64,000 nt of DNA from Candidatus Wolframiiraptor sinensis (GCA_023268255.1 JALNJX010000001.1:186001-250000); one strand, 5' to 3'; positions 33,794 through 43,610 are shown, counted from the stretch's first letter. Notes: generated by a model from the letters alone, not told the origin. Numbers and translations: made by a program.

Positions 33794-34755
33794 TCGAGAA
33801 GATCCTTGCCACGGTATTCTTCCCCGGAGCAATCTTCATACTGGCGGTCTCGCTCTTTTACGAGTGGGTTGATAGAAAGCTGTATGCGAGGTTCCAGAAC
33901 AGGGTTGGCCCCCATCTGGCGGGCCCCTTTGGGCTCTTCCAGCCGATCGCGGACCTCATCAAGCTACTCTCGAAGGAAGATATCGTTCCAATGGCCACCG
34001 ATAGGTTCCTCTTCACGCTGACGCCGATTCTAGCTCCAGCCCTGATCCTCTTCGCCTGCATGTTCCTGCCAGTGGCCGGGCCATCCGGCATAATCTCGTT
34101 TGAGGGAGACCTGATAGCAGTGATAGCACTTCTCTCGATCTATACGATAACGGTGTATCTCGCCGGCGAGGGCTCGAATAACAGGTTCGCCTCTGTGGGC
34201 GCTGTCAGGGCCGCTGTCCAGCTGCTGGGCTACGAGATACCGCTGACGCTCAGCCTCCTGAGCGTGGCCTTAGCCGCGGGCTCGCTGAGTATTCGCGGAA
34301 TAGTTGAGGCTCAGGCAGAGAGAGGTCTCTGGTTCATCGCCGGAATACAGGCAATAGGTTTCGCAATCTTCATCATTGCATCGCAGGCCGAGATGGAGAG
34401 GATACCATTCGATATACCGGAGGCCGAACAAGAGATAGTCGCCGGGTGGGAGGTCGAGTACTCCGGGAAAAGGCTTGCATTATTCAGGCTCTCAAAGGAT
34501 CTCGAGCTATTCCTCCTCTCGGGGCTCGGCGCCGCGGTATTCCTGGGAGGCCCAATAGGCCCGGTGATACCGGGGCTCGAGCCGATGCTCTACACAATCT
34601 ACTTCATCCTGAAGTCCATAATAGTCCTCGCGATATTCACTTTGGTCAGGGCCCTTTTCGCGAGGCTCAGGATCGATCAAATGGTCTCCTTCTCATGGAG
34701 GTATCTCATGCCCCCGGCCATGATTCTCATAATCCTGACGGAGGTGATCATGTAG
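33790..34755 (+). CDS. NuoH-like membrane subunit
   Basis: 321 residues, about eight membrane helices. Signatures: [37 protein letters not shown], and [24 protein letters not shown]. This subunit joins the redox arm to the membrane arm and forms the E-channel. Overlaps NuoD by ATGA. Confidence 0.95.
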   Translation: MIEKILATVFFPGAIFILAVSLFYEWVDRKLYARFQNRVGPHLAGPFGLFQPIADLIKLLSKEDIVPMATDRFLFTLTPILAPALILFACMFLPVAGPSGIISFEGDLIAVIALLSIYTITVYLAGEGSNNRFASVGAVRAAVQLLGYEIPLTLSLLSVALAAGSLSIRGIVEAQAERGLWFIAGIQAIGFAIFIIASQAEMERIPFDIPEAEQEIVAGWEVEYSGKRLALFRLSKDLELFLLSGLGAAVFLGGPIGPVIPGLEPMLYTIYFILKSIIVLAIFTLVRALFARLRIDQMVSFSWRYLMPPAMILIILTEVIM

Positions 34756-34757
34756 GG

Positions 34758-35108
34758 ATGAAGGTTCCCGGGCGCCTAGTGGCGGAGGCCCTGAAAAGCT
34801 TGTTCAGGAGAAGGGCCACGATTCTCTACCCATACAGGGAGCTCGACAAAGTTCATCTACCCGAGGGATTCAGGGGAAGAATAGAGTTCGATCGCTCGAA
34901 GTGCATCGGGTGCCAGCTCTGCTTCAGGGTCTGTCCCGCGAAGGCCATCGAGATCGTAGATGATGAGAAGGGAAAGAGGCCGATCTTCTACATCTACAGG
35001 TGCATATACTGCGCTCAGTGCGCCGAGGTCTGCCCGACCAAGGCGATAAGCATGAGCAAGATCTTCGAGAACATCGCCCTAAGAAAGGAGGACATGGTGG
35101 TGAGATGA
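34758..35108 (+). CDS. NuoI-like 2x[4Fe-4S] subunit
   Basis: 116 residues from ATG at 34758, two bases after the NuoH stop. Two ferredoxin motifs: [19 protein letters not shown] and [16 protein letters not shown]. The N-terminal amphipathic part ([19 protein letters not shown]) lies on the membrane, as in NuoI. It hands electrons, presumably from ferredoxin, to NuoB and the Ni-Fe site. No NuoE/F/G diaphorase genes belong to this operon. Confidence 0.94.
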   Translation: MKVPGRLVAEALKSLFRRRATILYPYRELDKVHLPEGFRGRIEFDRSKCIGCQLCFRVCPAKAIEIVDDEKGKRPIFYIYRCIYCAQCAEVCPTKAISMSKIFENIALRKEDMVVR

Positions 35109-35350
35109 TGGAAGCAGTTCTCCACATAGCGATGATAGCGCTCACACTCGTCTTCGCGATAATGGCCGCCGAGCTGAAGGACATGATGAAAGCCGTGCTC
35201 GCGTTCATGTGCGCGAACATAACCATGGCCGCGATATTCTACCTCCTTGGAGCGCCATACCTCAGTGTTTTCCAGCTGCTAGTGTACGCGGGCGCGGTCA
35301 CGATACTCCTTCTAGCAACGATACATGCTGGCGAGGAGAGGGGTGACTGA
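35105..35350 (+). CDS. NuoJ-like membrane subunit, N-terminal half
   Basis: 81 residues with three membrane helices, including [28 protein letters not shown], the NuoJ signature (YAGAV). The protein stops after the third helix; the rest of NuoJ is on the next gene. ATG at 35105 overlaps the NuoI stop by 4 bases. Confidence 0.88.
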   Translation: MMEAVLHIAMIALTLVFAIMAAELKDMMKAVLAFMCANITMAAIFYLLGAPYLSVFQLLVYAGAVTILLLATIHAGEERGD

Positions 35351-35351
35351 G

Positions 35352-35609
35352 ATGGAGATTACGAGAATAGCCGCCGCGATACTCGCGATACTCCTAGCAG
35401 CAACTTTACTGGCCTACTCGCCTAAAATAATCCAGAACATCCGGGCGCCGAGCCTCGAGCCCACGAGGATCGAGGAGAACCCGCAGTTCCTCTGGGCTAA
35501 TCGCTGGCTCGACCTCCTAGTCCAGGCATTCATGCTCTTTGCGGTCATCGCGGCGGTCTCCGCCCAGCTTAGGAGGGATATGGGCTCCCGGAGGGCGGAA
35601 GGAGAATGA
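35352..35609 (+). CDS. Second NuoJ-type or MnhB-like membrane subunit
   Basis: 85 residues with an N-terminal helix (AAAILAILLAATLLAYS), a polar stretch ending FLWANRWLDL and a second helix (LLVQAFMLFAVIAAVSAQLRR). Split NuoJ genes of this kind are seen in Fpo-like and group 4 complexes. The pairing with the previous gene is inferred from position. Start ATG 35352, directly after the previous stop; 4-base overlap with NuoK. Confidence 0.75.
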   Translation: MEITRIAAAILAILLAATLLAYSPKIIQNIRAPSLEPTRIEENPQFLWANRWLDLLVQAFMLFAVIAAVSAQLRRDMGSRRAEGE

Positions 35610-35926
35610 GCCTCCACGAGATCTATTTCGCGGGCTCCCTTCTCCTGATAGTCGCCGGTCTCTACGCGATCGCATCGAAGAGGCATCTGGTCAAGATCGT
35701 GATAGGTCTCGAGGTCGTGACTCTGGGAGTGAACTTGGCGATAGCATCCATGGGTGTGAGGATAGTGGATGGCGCCCTTGTGATGGATGCTCTGGCCCAG
35801 AGCATGATCGCGATCTCGATAGCGGTGGCCGCGGCGATAACCGCATTAGCCCTATCAATAGCCCTAAACATCTACAGGCATTATGGGACATTCGACATCA
35901 GGAAGCTTAGGAGGCTGAGATGGTGA
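35606..35926 (+). CDS. NuoK/MnhC-like membrane subunit
   Basis: 106 residues with three helices; the conserved acidic residues are in IVIGLEVVTLGVNLAI (Glu) with DALAQSMIAISIAVAAAITALAL as third helix. Part of the ion pathway next to the antiporter subunits. Overlaps its neighbours on both sides. Confidence 0.93.
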   Translation: MSLHEIYFAGSLLLIVAGLYAIASKRHLVKIVIGLEVVTLGVNLAIASMGVRIVDGALVMDALAQSMIAISIAVAAAITALALSIALNIYRHYGTFDIRKLRRLRW

Positions 35927-37479
35927 TAATCGTGAATCCTCTTAACATAATCTTGATCCTGATCGGAGCCGCGTTCCTCATCGTAATCCTCGACCCGATC
36001 TTCAGGAGGGCGAGGTTAATAGAGTTCGGGGGCGTGATCGCGAGCCTCGCGTTCACCGCGACGCTGATAATCTTGGCGATTGAGGCGGCAGCCGGGGCCA
36101 CAGCTAGAACGGTGATATTCGGTCCGGATTCCCCTTTAACAGCCTCGCTCAAACTCGACGCACTAAGCATCTACCTCTCGATGATCTTCTCCGGCCTCGG
36201 CCTCATGGCCTCAATATACTCGATCAGATACATGCTCTTCGATGTCGAGCATCTGCCCCTCGATGACCTCCTCTGGACCAGGAGAAGAGAGCTGGGCTTT
36301 GACAGATACTATGCCCTCCTCCTGACACTGGTCGCGGGGATGATCGGCGTCACCATGGCAAACGATTTCTTCACGCTCTACGTATTCTGGGAGCTCATGG
36401 CGATCTCATCATATTCGCTCGTCGCTTTCAGGAAGTGGTCTTGGGAGGCGGTCGAGGCGGGCTTCAAGTATCTCGTAATGAGCACCCTCGGATCGCTCGC
36501 AGCGCTCCTCGGGATAGCCCTGCTCTATGGGCTCGCTGGCTCGCTCCGATTCGACGCCGTAAGGGCCGCGGTCTTCGGCGGAAACATTGCGGCCACATTC
36601 TCCCTCGCGATGATCGTGATAGGCTTCGGCGTAACGGCCGCGATCGTCCCATTCCACTCCTGGCTCCCCGACGCGCACTCCGCAGCGCCAACCCCCATCG
36701 TAGTCCTATCCGGGGTCGTGATCAAAACCGGCGTCTACGCGATACTCTGGTCCATGTTCAGGGTATTTGGCCCGGCAACATACGGCTTCGGCCCAATCCT
36801 GATAGGCCTCGGCATCCTTACGATGAGCTTCGCCAACATCGCCGCCCTGATGCAGACGGATATCAAGAGATTTCTAGCATACTCGAGCATAGCCAACATA
36901 GGTTACATAGTCATGGGGCTGGGGCTCGCAGCCCACATCCTGAAAGCACATCCATCCGAGATCGGGCCAGCGGCTCTCGCGCTAGCCGGAGTACTCCTCC
37001 ACGTGCTCAACCACGCGCTCGGAAAGGGCCTCTCATTCCTCTCAGCAGGATGTTACATAATCAGGACGGGATCCAGAGAGATAGGAAGCCTCGAGGGAGT
37101 CGGGCCCAGAATGCCCATAACAACGGCATCGCTCGGAGTTGGGCTACTGAACCTCGCCGGAGTCCCGCCGCTGAGCGGATTCTGGAGCAAGCTCCTCATA
37201 ATCTCGGCCGGCCTCGGTGTTCCCTCGGACAACCTGATGCTCGCGGCGACGATAATCTTCATACTGAACAGCATCTTAGCGGCCGGCGGCTACCTCTGGC
37301 TCCTCCAAAGGCTGGCCTTCAAGAGACCGGGATCGAGCGGGGCTTACGGGGAGATTAAGGAGGCGCCCCCGCTCATGCTAGCGCCCCTAATAATCCTCGC
37401 GGCCGCCTGCATAATGGTCACGCTCATGCTGAACCCGATCCTCCAGTTCATACAAAATATCCTGGAGGTGATCATGTGA
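35920..37479 (+). CDS. Antiporter-like subunit, NuoM/NuoN/MrpD family (1 of 3)
   Basis: 519 residues, about 14 helices. Family motifs: FFTLYVFWELMAISSYSLVAF with the key Glu, GFGVTAAIVPFHSWLPDAHSAAPTP, and LAYSSIANIGYIVMGLGLA. It is one of three antiporter-type pumps in this operon, so the membrane arm has the full complex I set rather than the one or two of Ech or Mbh. Ion (H+ or Na+) not decidable here. Confidence 0.93.
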   Translation: MVIIVNPLNIILILIGAAFLIVILDPIFRRARLIEFGGVIASLAFTATLIILAIEAAAGATARTVIFGPDSPLTASLKLDALSIYLSMIFSGLGLMASIYSIRYMLFDVEHLPLDDLLWTRRRELGFDRYYALLLTLVAGMIGVTMANDFFTLYVFWELMAISSYSLVAFRKWSWEAVEAGFKYLVMSTLGSLAALLGIALLYGLAGSLRFDAVRAAVFGGNIAATFSLAMIVIGFGVTAAIVPFHSWLPDAHSAAPTPIVVLSGVVIKTGVYAILWSMFRVFGPATYGFGPILIGLGILTMSFANIAALMQTDIKRFLAYSSIANIGYIVMGLGLAAHILKAHPSEIGPAALALAGVLLHVLNHALGKGLSFLSAGCYIIRTGSREIGSLEGVGPRMPITTASLGVGLLNLAGVPPLSGFWSKLLIISAGLGVPSDNLMLAATIIFILNSILAAGGYLWLLQRLAFKRPGSSGAYGEIKEAPPLMLAPLIILAAACIMVTLMLNPILQFIQNILEVIM

Positions 37480-39476
37480 TGAGCCTCGAGCTCTGGGCTA
37501 TGCAGGCCTGGGCTAGCTGGATTATACCGCTGGTCGGCGCACTGCTGACGCCACTTCTCGCCAGGATCGGCGGCAGGGCGAGGGATTATGGAGCCGTGGC
37601 ATTCTCATTCCTCGCGATGCTGATGACCTTGAGCCTGATACCGCTATTGTTCGAGGATGTTAGCTGGCCTTTGAGGAGCCAGGTTTCATGGGTGCTTCTG
37701 CCGGAAGCGCCGGCGCTCTCGGAGATAAAGGCCGGGATTATGCTCGACCCGCTCAGCATAATAATGGCTAACATCGTCTCGGCGGTCAGCTTCCTGATAA
37801 AGGTCTACTCTCTCGGATACATGCACGGGGACCCGGGCCTCACGAGATACTGGTTCTTCATGAACTTCTTCATCGCGAACATGCTCCTCCTAGTGCTCGC
37901 CGACAACCTCATTCTCATGCTGGTCGGCTGGGAGGGCGTGGGCCTCTGCAGCTACGCGCTCATAGGCTACTGGTATCAGGACTCGAGGGGGGGCTGGCTG
38001 CACTACTGGGTCGGCGAGCCGCCAGAAACTTACCCGCCATCACACTGCGGCATGAAGGCCTTCATGGTAACTAGGCTCGGAGATCTCTTCATGATCGCGG
38101 GGATACTGATCCTAGCGGCCGCCGTCAAGACCGTGAGCTTCCCAGAGCTCATACACGCCGACTCGCTAGCCCCAGCGGACCTTAGATGGCTCCTCCCGAT
38201 CTCCCTCATACTGATCCTCGGCGGGGCCGTGGGCAAGTCGGCTCAGCTGCCGCTAATGGAGTGGCTCCCGGACGCGATGGCCGGCCCATCATCCGTCAGC
38301 GCGCTGATCCACGCTGCCACGATGGTTAAGGCCGGGGTATACCTCGTCGCGAGGCTCTTCCCCATAGCTGTCAGCTGGAGCGCGAGCCTGCCGGCGACGA
38401 TGAGCTTCTTCTATACGGTCATGTGGATCGGGGCTTTAACGGCATTCATCGCCGCTAGCCAGGCAATAGTCTCCACCGAGCTCAAGAAGGTTCTAGCATA
38501 CTCGACCGTCAGTCAGATAGGATACATGATGATGGCCCTCGGCGCCGCCGGCCTCTCGGCCGAGATAATAAGCGGATATATGGCCTCGATATTCCACATG
38601 ATGAATCACGCTGTCTTTAAGGCTGCACTCTTCCTCGCGGCCGGCTCGATAATTCACGCATCAGGATCGAGGTTCCTGAGGGATATGGGCGGCCTCCGGA
38701 AAAGCATGCCGATAACGTTCTACAGCACGCTTCTCGCGACCCTAGCTCTCATGGGCCTACCCCCCTTCGGCGGATTCTGGAGCAAAGACCTAGTCCTCTC
38801 AGCAGCATTATCCTCCGGAGAATATGCGGTCTTCATTCTCGGCTTAGCCACGGCGATCCTAACAGCATTCTACAGCATCAGGATGATAGGGCTGGCCTTC
38901 TACGGCGGGAAGCGCGAGAAGGCACATGAGGCGCCGAGGATCATGTGGGCGCCATACTTGATTCTAGCGGCTCTCAGCCTCGCGCTGGGCCTGATCGCCC
39001 CTATGCTCGAGGGATTCCTCGAGGAATCCCTATCACGCATCCTACCCATCCACGCGCATAAGGTGGGCGAGACTCATGGAGCGCAGTTCATCATCCCGCT
39101 GGCATCGATTATCGCCATCATCGTTGGAGCGGCTCCAGCCTACCTGATCTACGTGAGGAGGGTTAAGAGCTCGGAGGAGATAGTCGAGAGGCGCGGCTAC
39201 ATGAGGGTGCTCAGGACACTACTGGTTAGAAGATACTACATCAATGCCTTCTACTACAGGGCCATCGCCTATCCCTCAATAAGGCTCGGTTGCGCGATCC
39301 AGAGAGCATTCGAGTCCAGGGTGATAGAGGGAATGAATGAAGCGCTATCCATCGGAGCGAGAAGATTCTCTGACATCATTAGGAGGGTGCACACGGGCTT
39401 ATTGAACCACTATGTTATTGGGCTCATCCTCGGTGCCCTAATACTCATAATCCTAATCCTGGCTGGAGGTGCCTGA
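37476..39476 (+). CDS. Antiporter-like subunit NuoL (2 of 3)
   Basis: 666 residues, the length of NuoL with its C-terminal lateral helix. Motifs: LVGWEGVGLCSYALIGYWY, SAQLPLMEWLPDAMAGPSSVSALIHAATMVKAG, and LAYSTVSQIGYMMMALG. After residue 500 comes a long hydrophilic and amphipathic part ending in a final helix (LILGALILIILILAGG), as expected for the arm that spans the neighbouring pumps. Start GTG 37476 or ATG 37479. Confidence 0.95.
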   Translation: MMSLELWAMQAWASWIIPLVGALLTPLLARIGGRARDYGAVAFSFLAMLMTLSLIPLLFEDVSWPLRSQVSWVLLPEAPALSEIKAGIMLDPLSIIMANIVSAVSFLIKVYSLGYMHGDPGLTRYWFFMNFFIANMLLLVLADNLILMLVGWEGVGLCSYALIGYWYQDSRGGWLHYWVGEPPETYPPSHCGMKAFMVTRLGDLFMIAGILILAAAVKTVSFPELIHADSLAPADLRWLLPISLILILGGAVGKSAQLPLMEWLPDAMAGPSSVSALIHAATMVKAGVYLVARLFPIAVSWSASLPATMSFFYTVMWIGALTAFIAASQAIVSTELKKVLAYSTVSQIGYMMMALGAAGLSAEIISGYMASIFHMMNHAVFKAALFLAAGSIIHASGSRFLRDMGGLRKSMPITFYSTLLATLALMGLPPFGGFWSKDLVLSAALSSGEYAVFILGLATAILTAFYSIRMIGLAFYGGKREKAHEAPRIMWAPYLILAALSLALGLIAPMLEGFLEESLSRILPIHAHKVGETHGAQFIIPLASIIAIIVGAAPAYLIYVRRVKSSEEIVERRGYMRVLRTLLVRRYYINAFYYRAIAYPSIRLGCAIQRAFESRVIEGMNEALSIGARRFSDIIRRVHTGLLNHYVIGLILGALILIILILAGGA

Positions 39477-39479
39477 AAA

Positions 39480-40964
39480 ATGATGGACGCGCATCACCTG
39501 CTCCTCCAATCCATAATCGCCCCTCTCATAGCCTCGCCGATAATCCTGGCACTCGGCGGCAGGTTCGGGAGAAAGGTTGGCTGGGTCGCGCTGATCCCGC
39601 TAGTCTATTCCGTGTTATGCCTAATCACCGCGGGATACGTGGTCCATGAATCCGGCTCGCCACTCCAGGCATCCTATCCATGGGTTCAGCTCCTCGGAGA
39701 CTTCATACTCCTCTTCGACGGCTTGAGCGGCCCAATCGCCATGACGATCGCTGTGGTCGGGCTCCTAGCATGCATCTACTCGATCGCCTACATGGATCTC
39801 CGCGATGGATGGGGAGGCTACTTCTCCTTATACCTCCTCTTCGACGCTGGCATGCTAGGTGCAGCTCTCTCCGCGAACCTTGCAGCCTTCTTCATCTTCA
39901 TCGAGCTCATGCTGATAGCATCATGGCTCCTGATAGCATTATGGGGCGGTGAGGATAGATGGCGCGCGGCCCTCAAATACTTCCTCTACACTAAGGCGGG
40001 AGCCTTGATCCTCTTGGCAGGCATAGGGCTAACATACTCCATCGTGGGAACGCTGAACATCCTCGAGCTCGCCTCGAAGGCCGCCGGCCTGAGCTCTTCC
40101 ATGATCTCCCTAATAGCCTCGCTGATGATAGTAGGCTTCCTCGTTAAGATGGCGATCTTCCCGCTCCACTCCTGGCTTCCCGACGCCTACGTCCAGTCTC
40201 CAGCCCCCGTTACGGCGATATTCTCGGCTGGGACCGGCATAGGGGGCTACGCTGCTCTTAGGATAATCTACACCGCCTTCCCGCAAATGATCTCGCAGAG
40301 GGGCTTCATGCTCGCGCTGCTCGCCCTCGCCCTGATAACGATGATCTACGGCGGATACCTGGCCCTCGCGCAGAACAATCTGAAGAGGCTTCTAGCGTAT
40401 TCCAGCATAAGCCAGATGGGCTACATGCTTCTCGGCGTAGCCTCGGCTTCAATCATAGGGCTGGCCGGAGCCGCGCTGATATACGTGGCCCACAGCCTCT
40501 CGAAGGCTATACTTTTCATGATCTCGGGAATGCTCTCTAGGACCATTGGCACAGATAACTTGGACGAGCTCGGCGGCCTAGCCGGAAGAATGCGAGCCAT
40601 GAGCATAGCCTTCATGGTGGGATTCCTGAGCCTGATGGGCTATCCGCCGCTCCTCGGATTCTGGGGGGAGCTCCTCATCTTCGCCGGATCGATATACTCA
40701 GCGCTCCACCCCCCATTCGATGCGCTGAGGCTCGTGCTAACGATGATCGCGATAATCTTCTCGCTGATCACCGCGGGATACGGGCTCTGGGCAATAAGAA
40801 GAAGCTTATTTGGGGAGGAGTCCGAGGCCGTGAGAAGAAGCGGGCCCGAGCCGCGGCTCATGCTAGCGCCCATAATCGCCTCCGCAATACTCTTGGCGGC
40901 TCTGGGAATCTACCCGACCATGTTGACGAAGCTCCTTGAAACCTTGGCCTTAATCCTCGGCTAG
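39480..40964 (+). CDS. Antiporter-like subunit NuoM/NuoN (3 of 3)
   Basis: 494 residues, about 14 helices: FIFIELMLIASWLLIALWGG, MAIFPLHSWLPDAYVQSPAPVTAIFS, LAYSSISQMGYMLLGVA and HSLSKAILFMISGML. Last gene of the membrane hydrogenase operon; its end overlaps the convergent hypC by 15 bases. Confidence 0.94.
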   Translation: MMDAHHLLLQSIIAPLIASPIILALGGRFGRKVGWVALIPLVYSVLCLITAGYVVHESGSPLQASYPWVQLLGDFILLFDGLSGPIAMTIAVVGLLACIYSIAYMDLRDGWGGYFSLYLLFDAGMLGAALSANLAAFFIFIELMLIASWLLIALWGGEDRWRAALKYFLYTKAGALILLAGIGLTYSIVGTLNILELASKAAGLSSSMISLIASLMIVGFLVKMAIFPLHSWLPDAYVQSPAPVTAIFSAGTGIGGYAALRIIYTAFPQMISQRGFMLALLALALITMIYGGYLALAQNNLKRLLAYSSISQMGYMLLGVASASIIGLAGAALIYVAHSLSKAILFMISGMLSRTIGTDNLDELGGLAGRMRAMSIAFMVGFLSLMGYPPLLGFWGELLIFAGSIYSALHPPFDALRLVLTMIAIIFSLITAGYGLWAIRRSLFGEESEAVRRSGPEPRLMLAPIIASAILLAALGIYPTMLTKLLETLALILG

Positions 40965-41174
40965 GCTCATGGCCTCCTCGATCGCTCTCAGCATCTCGAG
41001 AGCGCTCTTCTCATCTAGGACCCTTATCGCATATCCCGCGTGGACTAGGACGTAGTCGCCCACTCCGGCGTCAACCATCGCCAAGATAACCTCCCTCCTA
41101 ACACCATTGCCGAAGTCCACGACCCCGATATCCCCCTTTACCTCGACGACCTTGCCGGGAACTGCGTAGCACAT
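40950..41174 (-). CDS. hypC: Hydrogenase maturation chaperone HypC
   Basis: 74 residues. Starts MCYAVPGKVVEV with the essential Cys2; DFGNGVRREVILAMVD and YVLVHAGYAIRVLDE with the conserved His follow. HypC carries the Fe(CN)2CO unit from HypD to the large subunit. It sits at the end of a probable nickel operon (metal ABC transporter, FmdE domain, NikR), not with hypD/E. Confidence 0.96.
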   Translation of the reverse strand: MCYAVPGKVVEVKGDIGVVDFGNGVRREVILAMVDAGVGDYVLVHAGYAIRVLDEKSALEMLRAIEEAMSLAED

Positions 41175-41211
41175 CCAGGATAATGGGGATCCAGCCGCCT
41201 ATTAAGGAACT

Positions 41212-41619
41212 CTAATGGATGGGCATAATCATGTAGGTCAGCTGCTTTATCCTCCCAATACCCCTCAGCCTTCTAACAAGCTCCTTGATCTCGGAGGCCC
41301 TACCCCGGACGGCCACGACGAGCAGGCAATCCTCTTCCGAGAGATGAATGTGGAGGCTCGATGGTATGAGCTTCAGGAACTCGTGCTGGGCATCGGTCAG
41401 CTTCTCCTCGATGCCATGCTCCTCGTGAGAGTAGTGGATGAGAATCGCGCCGGCAACCTCCTCATCAGCAATCCTCCAGGAGTTCATCGCGATGAAGCCC
41501 CTCACAGCTTCTTGAATCGCCTGAGATCTAGACGCTATCCCAAGATCCCCGATAATCCTATCGAATGTCTTCAGGAGGTCCTCGGGAAAGGAGACGCCCG
41601 TCCTAATAATCCTCCCCAT
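41212..41619 (-). CDS. nikR: Nickel-responsive regulator NikR
   Basis: 135 residues. N-terminal ribbon-helix-helix (RTGVSFPEDLLKTFDRII, SRSQAIQEAVRGF) and C-terminal ACT-like Ni-binding domain. The Ni ligands are visible: His in DAQHEF, the two His of LHIHLSEEDC, and that Cys. In the Ni form NikR represses nickel uptake genes. Its position downstream of an ABC transporter and directly before hypC supports nickel as the transported ion. Confidence 0.95.
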   Translation of the reverse strand: MGRIIRTGVSFPEDLLKTFDRIIGDLGIASRSQAIQEAVRGFIAMNSWRIADEEVAGAILIHYSHEEHGIEEKLTDAQHEFLKLIPSSLHIHLSEEDCLLVVAVRGRASEIKELVRRLRGIGRIKQLTYMIMPIH

Positions 41620-41669
41620 AATGCTGGGTTATGGTGCTCGGCTCTTATAACGATATTCCAGCCGCCCCC

Positions 41670-42095
41670 TCAGGGACCCTCGACGAGCTCCTCCTCGAAG
41701 AGCTCCGCCAAGCTCATTCTCATGATCCTCCTCGCGTCCTCTTCTGCCGAGTTCAGCGATCTCTCAAGCTCGGATAAAATGCTCCTCCTAGCTCTGAGCT
41801 CAAGCCTTCTAAGGCCCAGCGCGAACACCGCTTTCAGATCTGGCCCCTCAACGATCTCTATATTCAGCTTTCCGAGCGTGCACCCGGTGATGTACTGGAT
41901 GCCGTCCGCGAAGCACGTGTACGGCGTGGAGATCTTTGGGACGATTATCCTCGCCCTCATCTTGAAGGGATCGTATCCCAGCGCCTCGATCGCCCTGAGC
42001 CCAGCCCTGACGCCTAGAGCTAGGAATGGGCCGATGTGGCAGTGGAGCATTGACGCTTCCTCCAGAATCCTATCGAGAATGTTCGATGGCTTCAT
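41670..42095 (-). CDS. FmdE-domain protein
   Basis: 141 residues. The FmdE domain is clear: MLHCHIGPFLALGVRAGLRA, IVPKISTPYTCFADGIQYITGCTLGK, with the HCH and C...TGCTLGK metal-binding motif. FmdE was named from formylmethanofuran dehydrogenase, but there is no other methanogenesis gene here, and the Zn-ribbon found in longer FmdE proteins is missing. It overlaps the ABC permease by 4 bases and precedes nikR, so a role in nickel or other metal handling is likely. That role is inference. Confidence 0.85.
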   Translation of the reverse strand: MKPSNILDRILEEASMLHCHIGPFLALGVRAGLRAIEALGYDPFKMRARIIVPKISTPYTCFADGIQYITGCTLGKLNIEIVEGPDLKAVFALGLRRLELRARRSILSELERSLNSAEEDARRIMRMSLAELFEEELVEGP

Positions 42096-42913
42096 GCACG
42101 CCTCCCCGCTGCCAAGCTCGCCCTCAGCCTAGAGTAGGCTGACGCGGCCAGCAAAATAATCAGGGCAGCGATCGTTATACATGAACCCGCCGGCAGATCA
42201 TATAGGAAACTCATTAAGAGGCCCATGGAGGCCGATGCGGATCCAAAGATCCATGAGGCGGCGATAATGCCCTTCATGTTAGCCTGTAGCTGGAGCGAGG
42301 CCGCGGCCGGCACGTAGAGAAGCGAGAAGACGAGAAATCCCCCCGTCATCCTGAGGGCCAGGGTCACCGTCATCCCCGCTATCACGAGCATCGCGTACTT
42401 GTATGCCTTGACGTTAACTCCCTCAGCCTCGGCCAGCCTGATGTCGAATAATATCGAGCTTATCTTCCCCCAGAAGATGATTAGGAGGGACAGGACGATC
42501 ATCGATGCGAGGAGGAGGTAAGCTATGTACGTCGGCCTGATCGCGAGGATGCTGCCCCAGAGGAGCTGGCCCACGCTCTCGATCATCAGCGCGGGCCCCG
42601 GCGCCGAGATTATGAATATGAAGGCCAGGGCATTATACAGGGAGAAGAGGGTCATCGAGGCAAGGTCGATGGGTATTCTGAGGTGGTCTGCCAGCGGCCC
42701 AAGTATCATCGCGGTCACTATTGCGAGGAGCATCGCAAGAGAGATTATGTCGGCGCCGAGGGCGAGGGCTAGAGCTGATCCGGCTAGAGCCGCGTGAGCC
42801 ATCGAAAAAGCCATGGTTGTGAGCTTGAGCCTGTTGCATATGGCCCCCACCACGCCGCATAATCCTCCGGCCAGCACGCCGCCGATTATCGAGCTAATGA
42901 GTAGCATGAGCAT
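42092..42913 (-). CDS. Metal ABC transporter permease, ABC-3 (ZnuB/MntB) family
   Basis: 273 residues, about eight helices. It shows the ABC-3 wording: AGLCGVVGAICNRLKLTTMAFSMAHAALAGSAL-type start (GGVLAGGLCGVVGAI, FSMAHAALAGSALALALG) and VNVKAYKYAMLVIAGMTVTLALRM in the middle. The family moves Zn, Mn or Fe, sometimes Ni or Co. Overlaps the ATPase gene by 20 bases. Confidence 0.9.
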   Translation of the reverse strand: MLMLLISSIIGGVLAGGLCGVVGAICNRLKLTTMAFSMAHAALAGSALALALGADIISLAMLLAIVTAMILGPLADHLRIPIDLASMTLFSLYNALAFIFIISAPGPALMIESVGQLLWGSILAIRPTYIAYLLLASMIVLSLLIIFWGKISSILFDIRLAEAEGVNVKAYKYAMLVIAGMTVTLALRMTGGFLVFSLLYVPAAASLQLQANMKGIIAASWIFGSASASMGLLMSFLYDLPAGSCITIAALIILLAASAYSRLRASLAAGRRA

Positions 42914-43610
42914 CCCTCATGATCACCTGACTCACTCGCCCATCCACCACCCGGATAACCAAGTCGGCGTCCATAGAGGAGTAGTCCAAGTCATGGCTGA
43001 CGAGCAGTATAGTGCAGCCGCCTCTCAGGAGGCCCGGGAAGATCTCGCCGACTATGTATGAGCGTGTTTCTAGGTCTATCGCGCTGAAAGGCTCATCCAG
43101 CAATAGCAGCTTGGGCTCCCGGACGATGGCCCTCGCGAGCAACACCTTCTGCTGCTGGCCGCCGCTGAGCTTACCAAATGGCTTATCAGCGTGATCCATC
43201 ATCCCGAGCAGCTCAAGTGCTCGATCGACCTTCTTCCAGCCGCTCTCCAAGAGCCTGCCAGAGAAGCTGCTTGACGCCAGCCCCATCGCGACAACTTCCC
43301 TGGCCGTGAAGGGCTCTATTGGGGGCTTCATGAAGTCCTGGGGGAGATATGATGATAGGGCCCTAGCCTTCGAGGCCTCTGCGGGGATATTGTACCCGAG
43401 GACCTTTATCCTCCCGCTACGCGGCTTCAATAATCCGAGAATAGTCTCGAGGAGCGTGGTCTTGCCGGCGCCATTCGGCCCGACGATCAGCGCCAGAGAC
43501 CCGACGGGTATCCTCAGCGTGACATCCCTTAGAGCGGGCCTCTTCTCGCCATAATAGTATGTTGAGACCGAGTCCAATTCCACGGCATTTTGTTCTAAGC
43601 CTTTCTCCAT
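42894..43610 (-). CDS. Metal ABC transporter ATPase
   Basis: 238 residues: Walker A GPNGAGKTTLLE, Q-loop SSYLPQDF, signature LSGGQQQKVLLARA, Walker B KLLLLDEPFSAID, switch His in VSHDLDY. Partner of the ABC-3 permease (20-base overlap) and the solute-binding protein (16-base overlap). Confidence 0.95.
   Translation of the reverse strand: MEKGLEQNAVELDSVSTYYYGEKRPALRDVTLRIPVGSLALIVGPNGAGKTTLLETILGLLKPRSGRIKVLGYNIPAEASKARALSSYLPQDFMKPPIEPFTAREVVAMGLASSSFSGRLLESGWKKVDRALELLGMMDHADKPFGKLSGGQQQKVLLARAIVREPKLLLLDEPFSAIDLETRSYIVGEIFPGLLRGGCTILLVSHDLDYSSMDADLVIRVVDGRVSQVIMRDAHATH

Noticed and set aside
31354-40964. Reading the membrane operon as complex I or F420H2 dehydrogenase
   Set aside because: All four Ni-ligand cysteines and a protease-type C-terminal tail are present in the large subunit, there is no FpoF or NuoEFG in the operon, and a HycI-type protease is adjacent.
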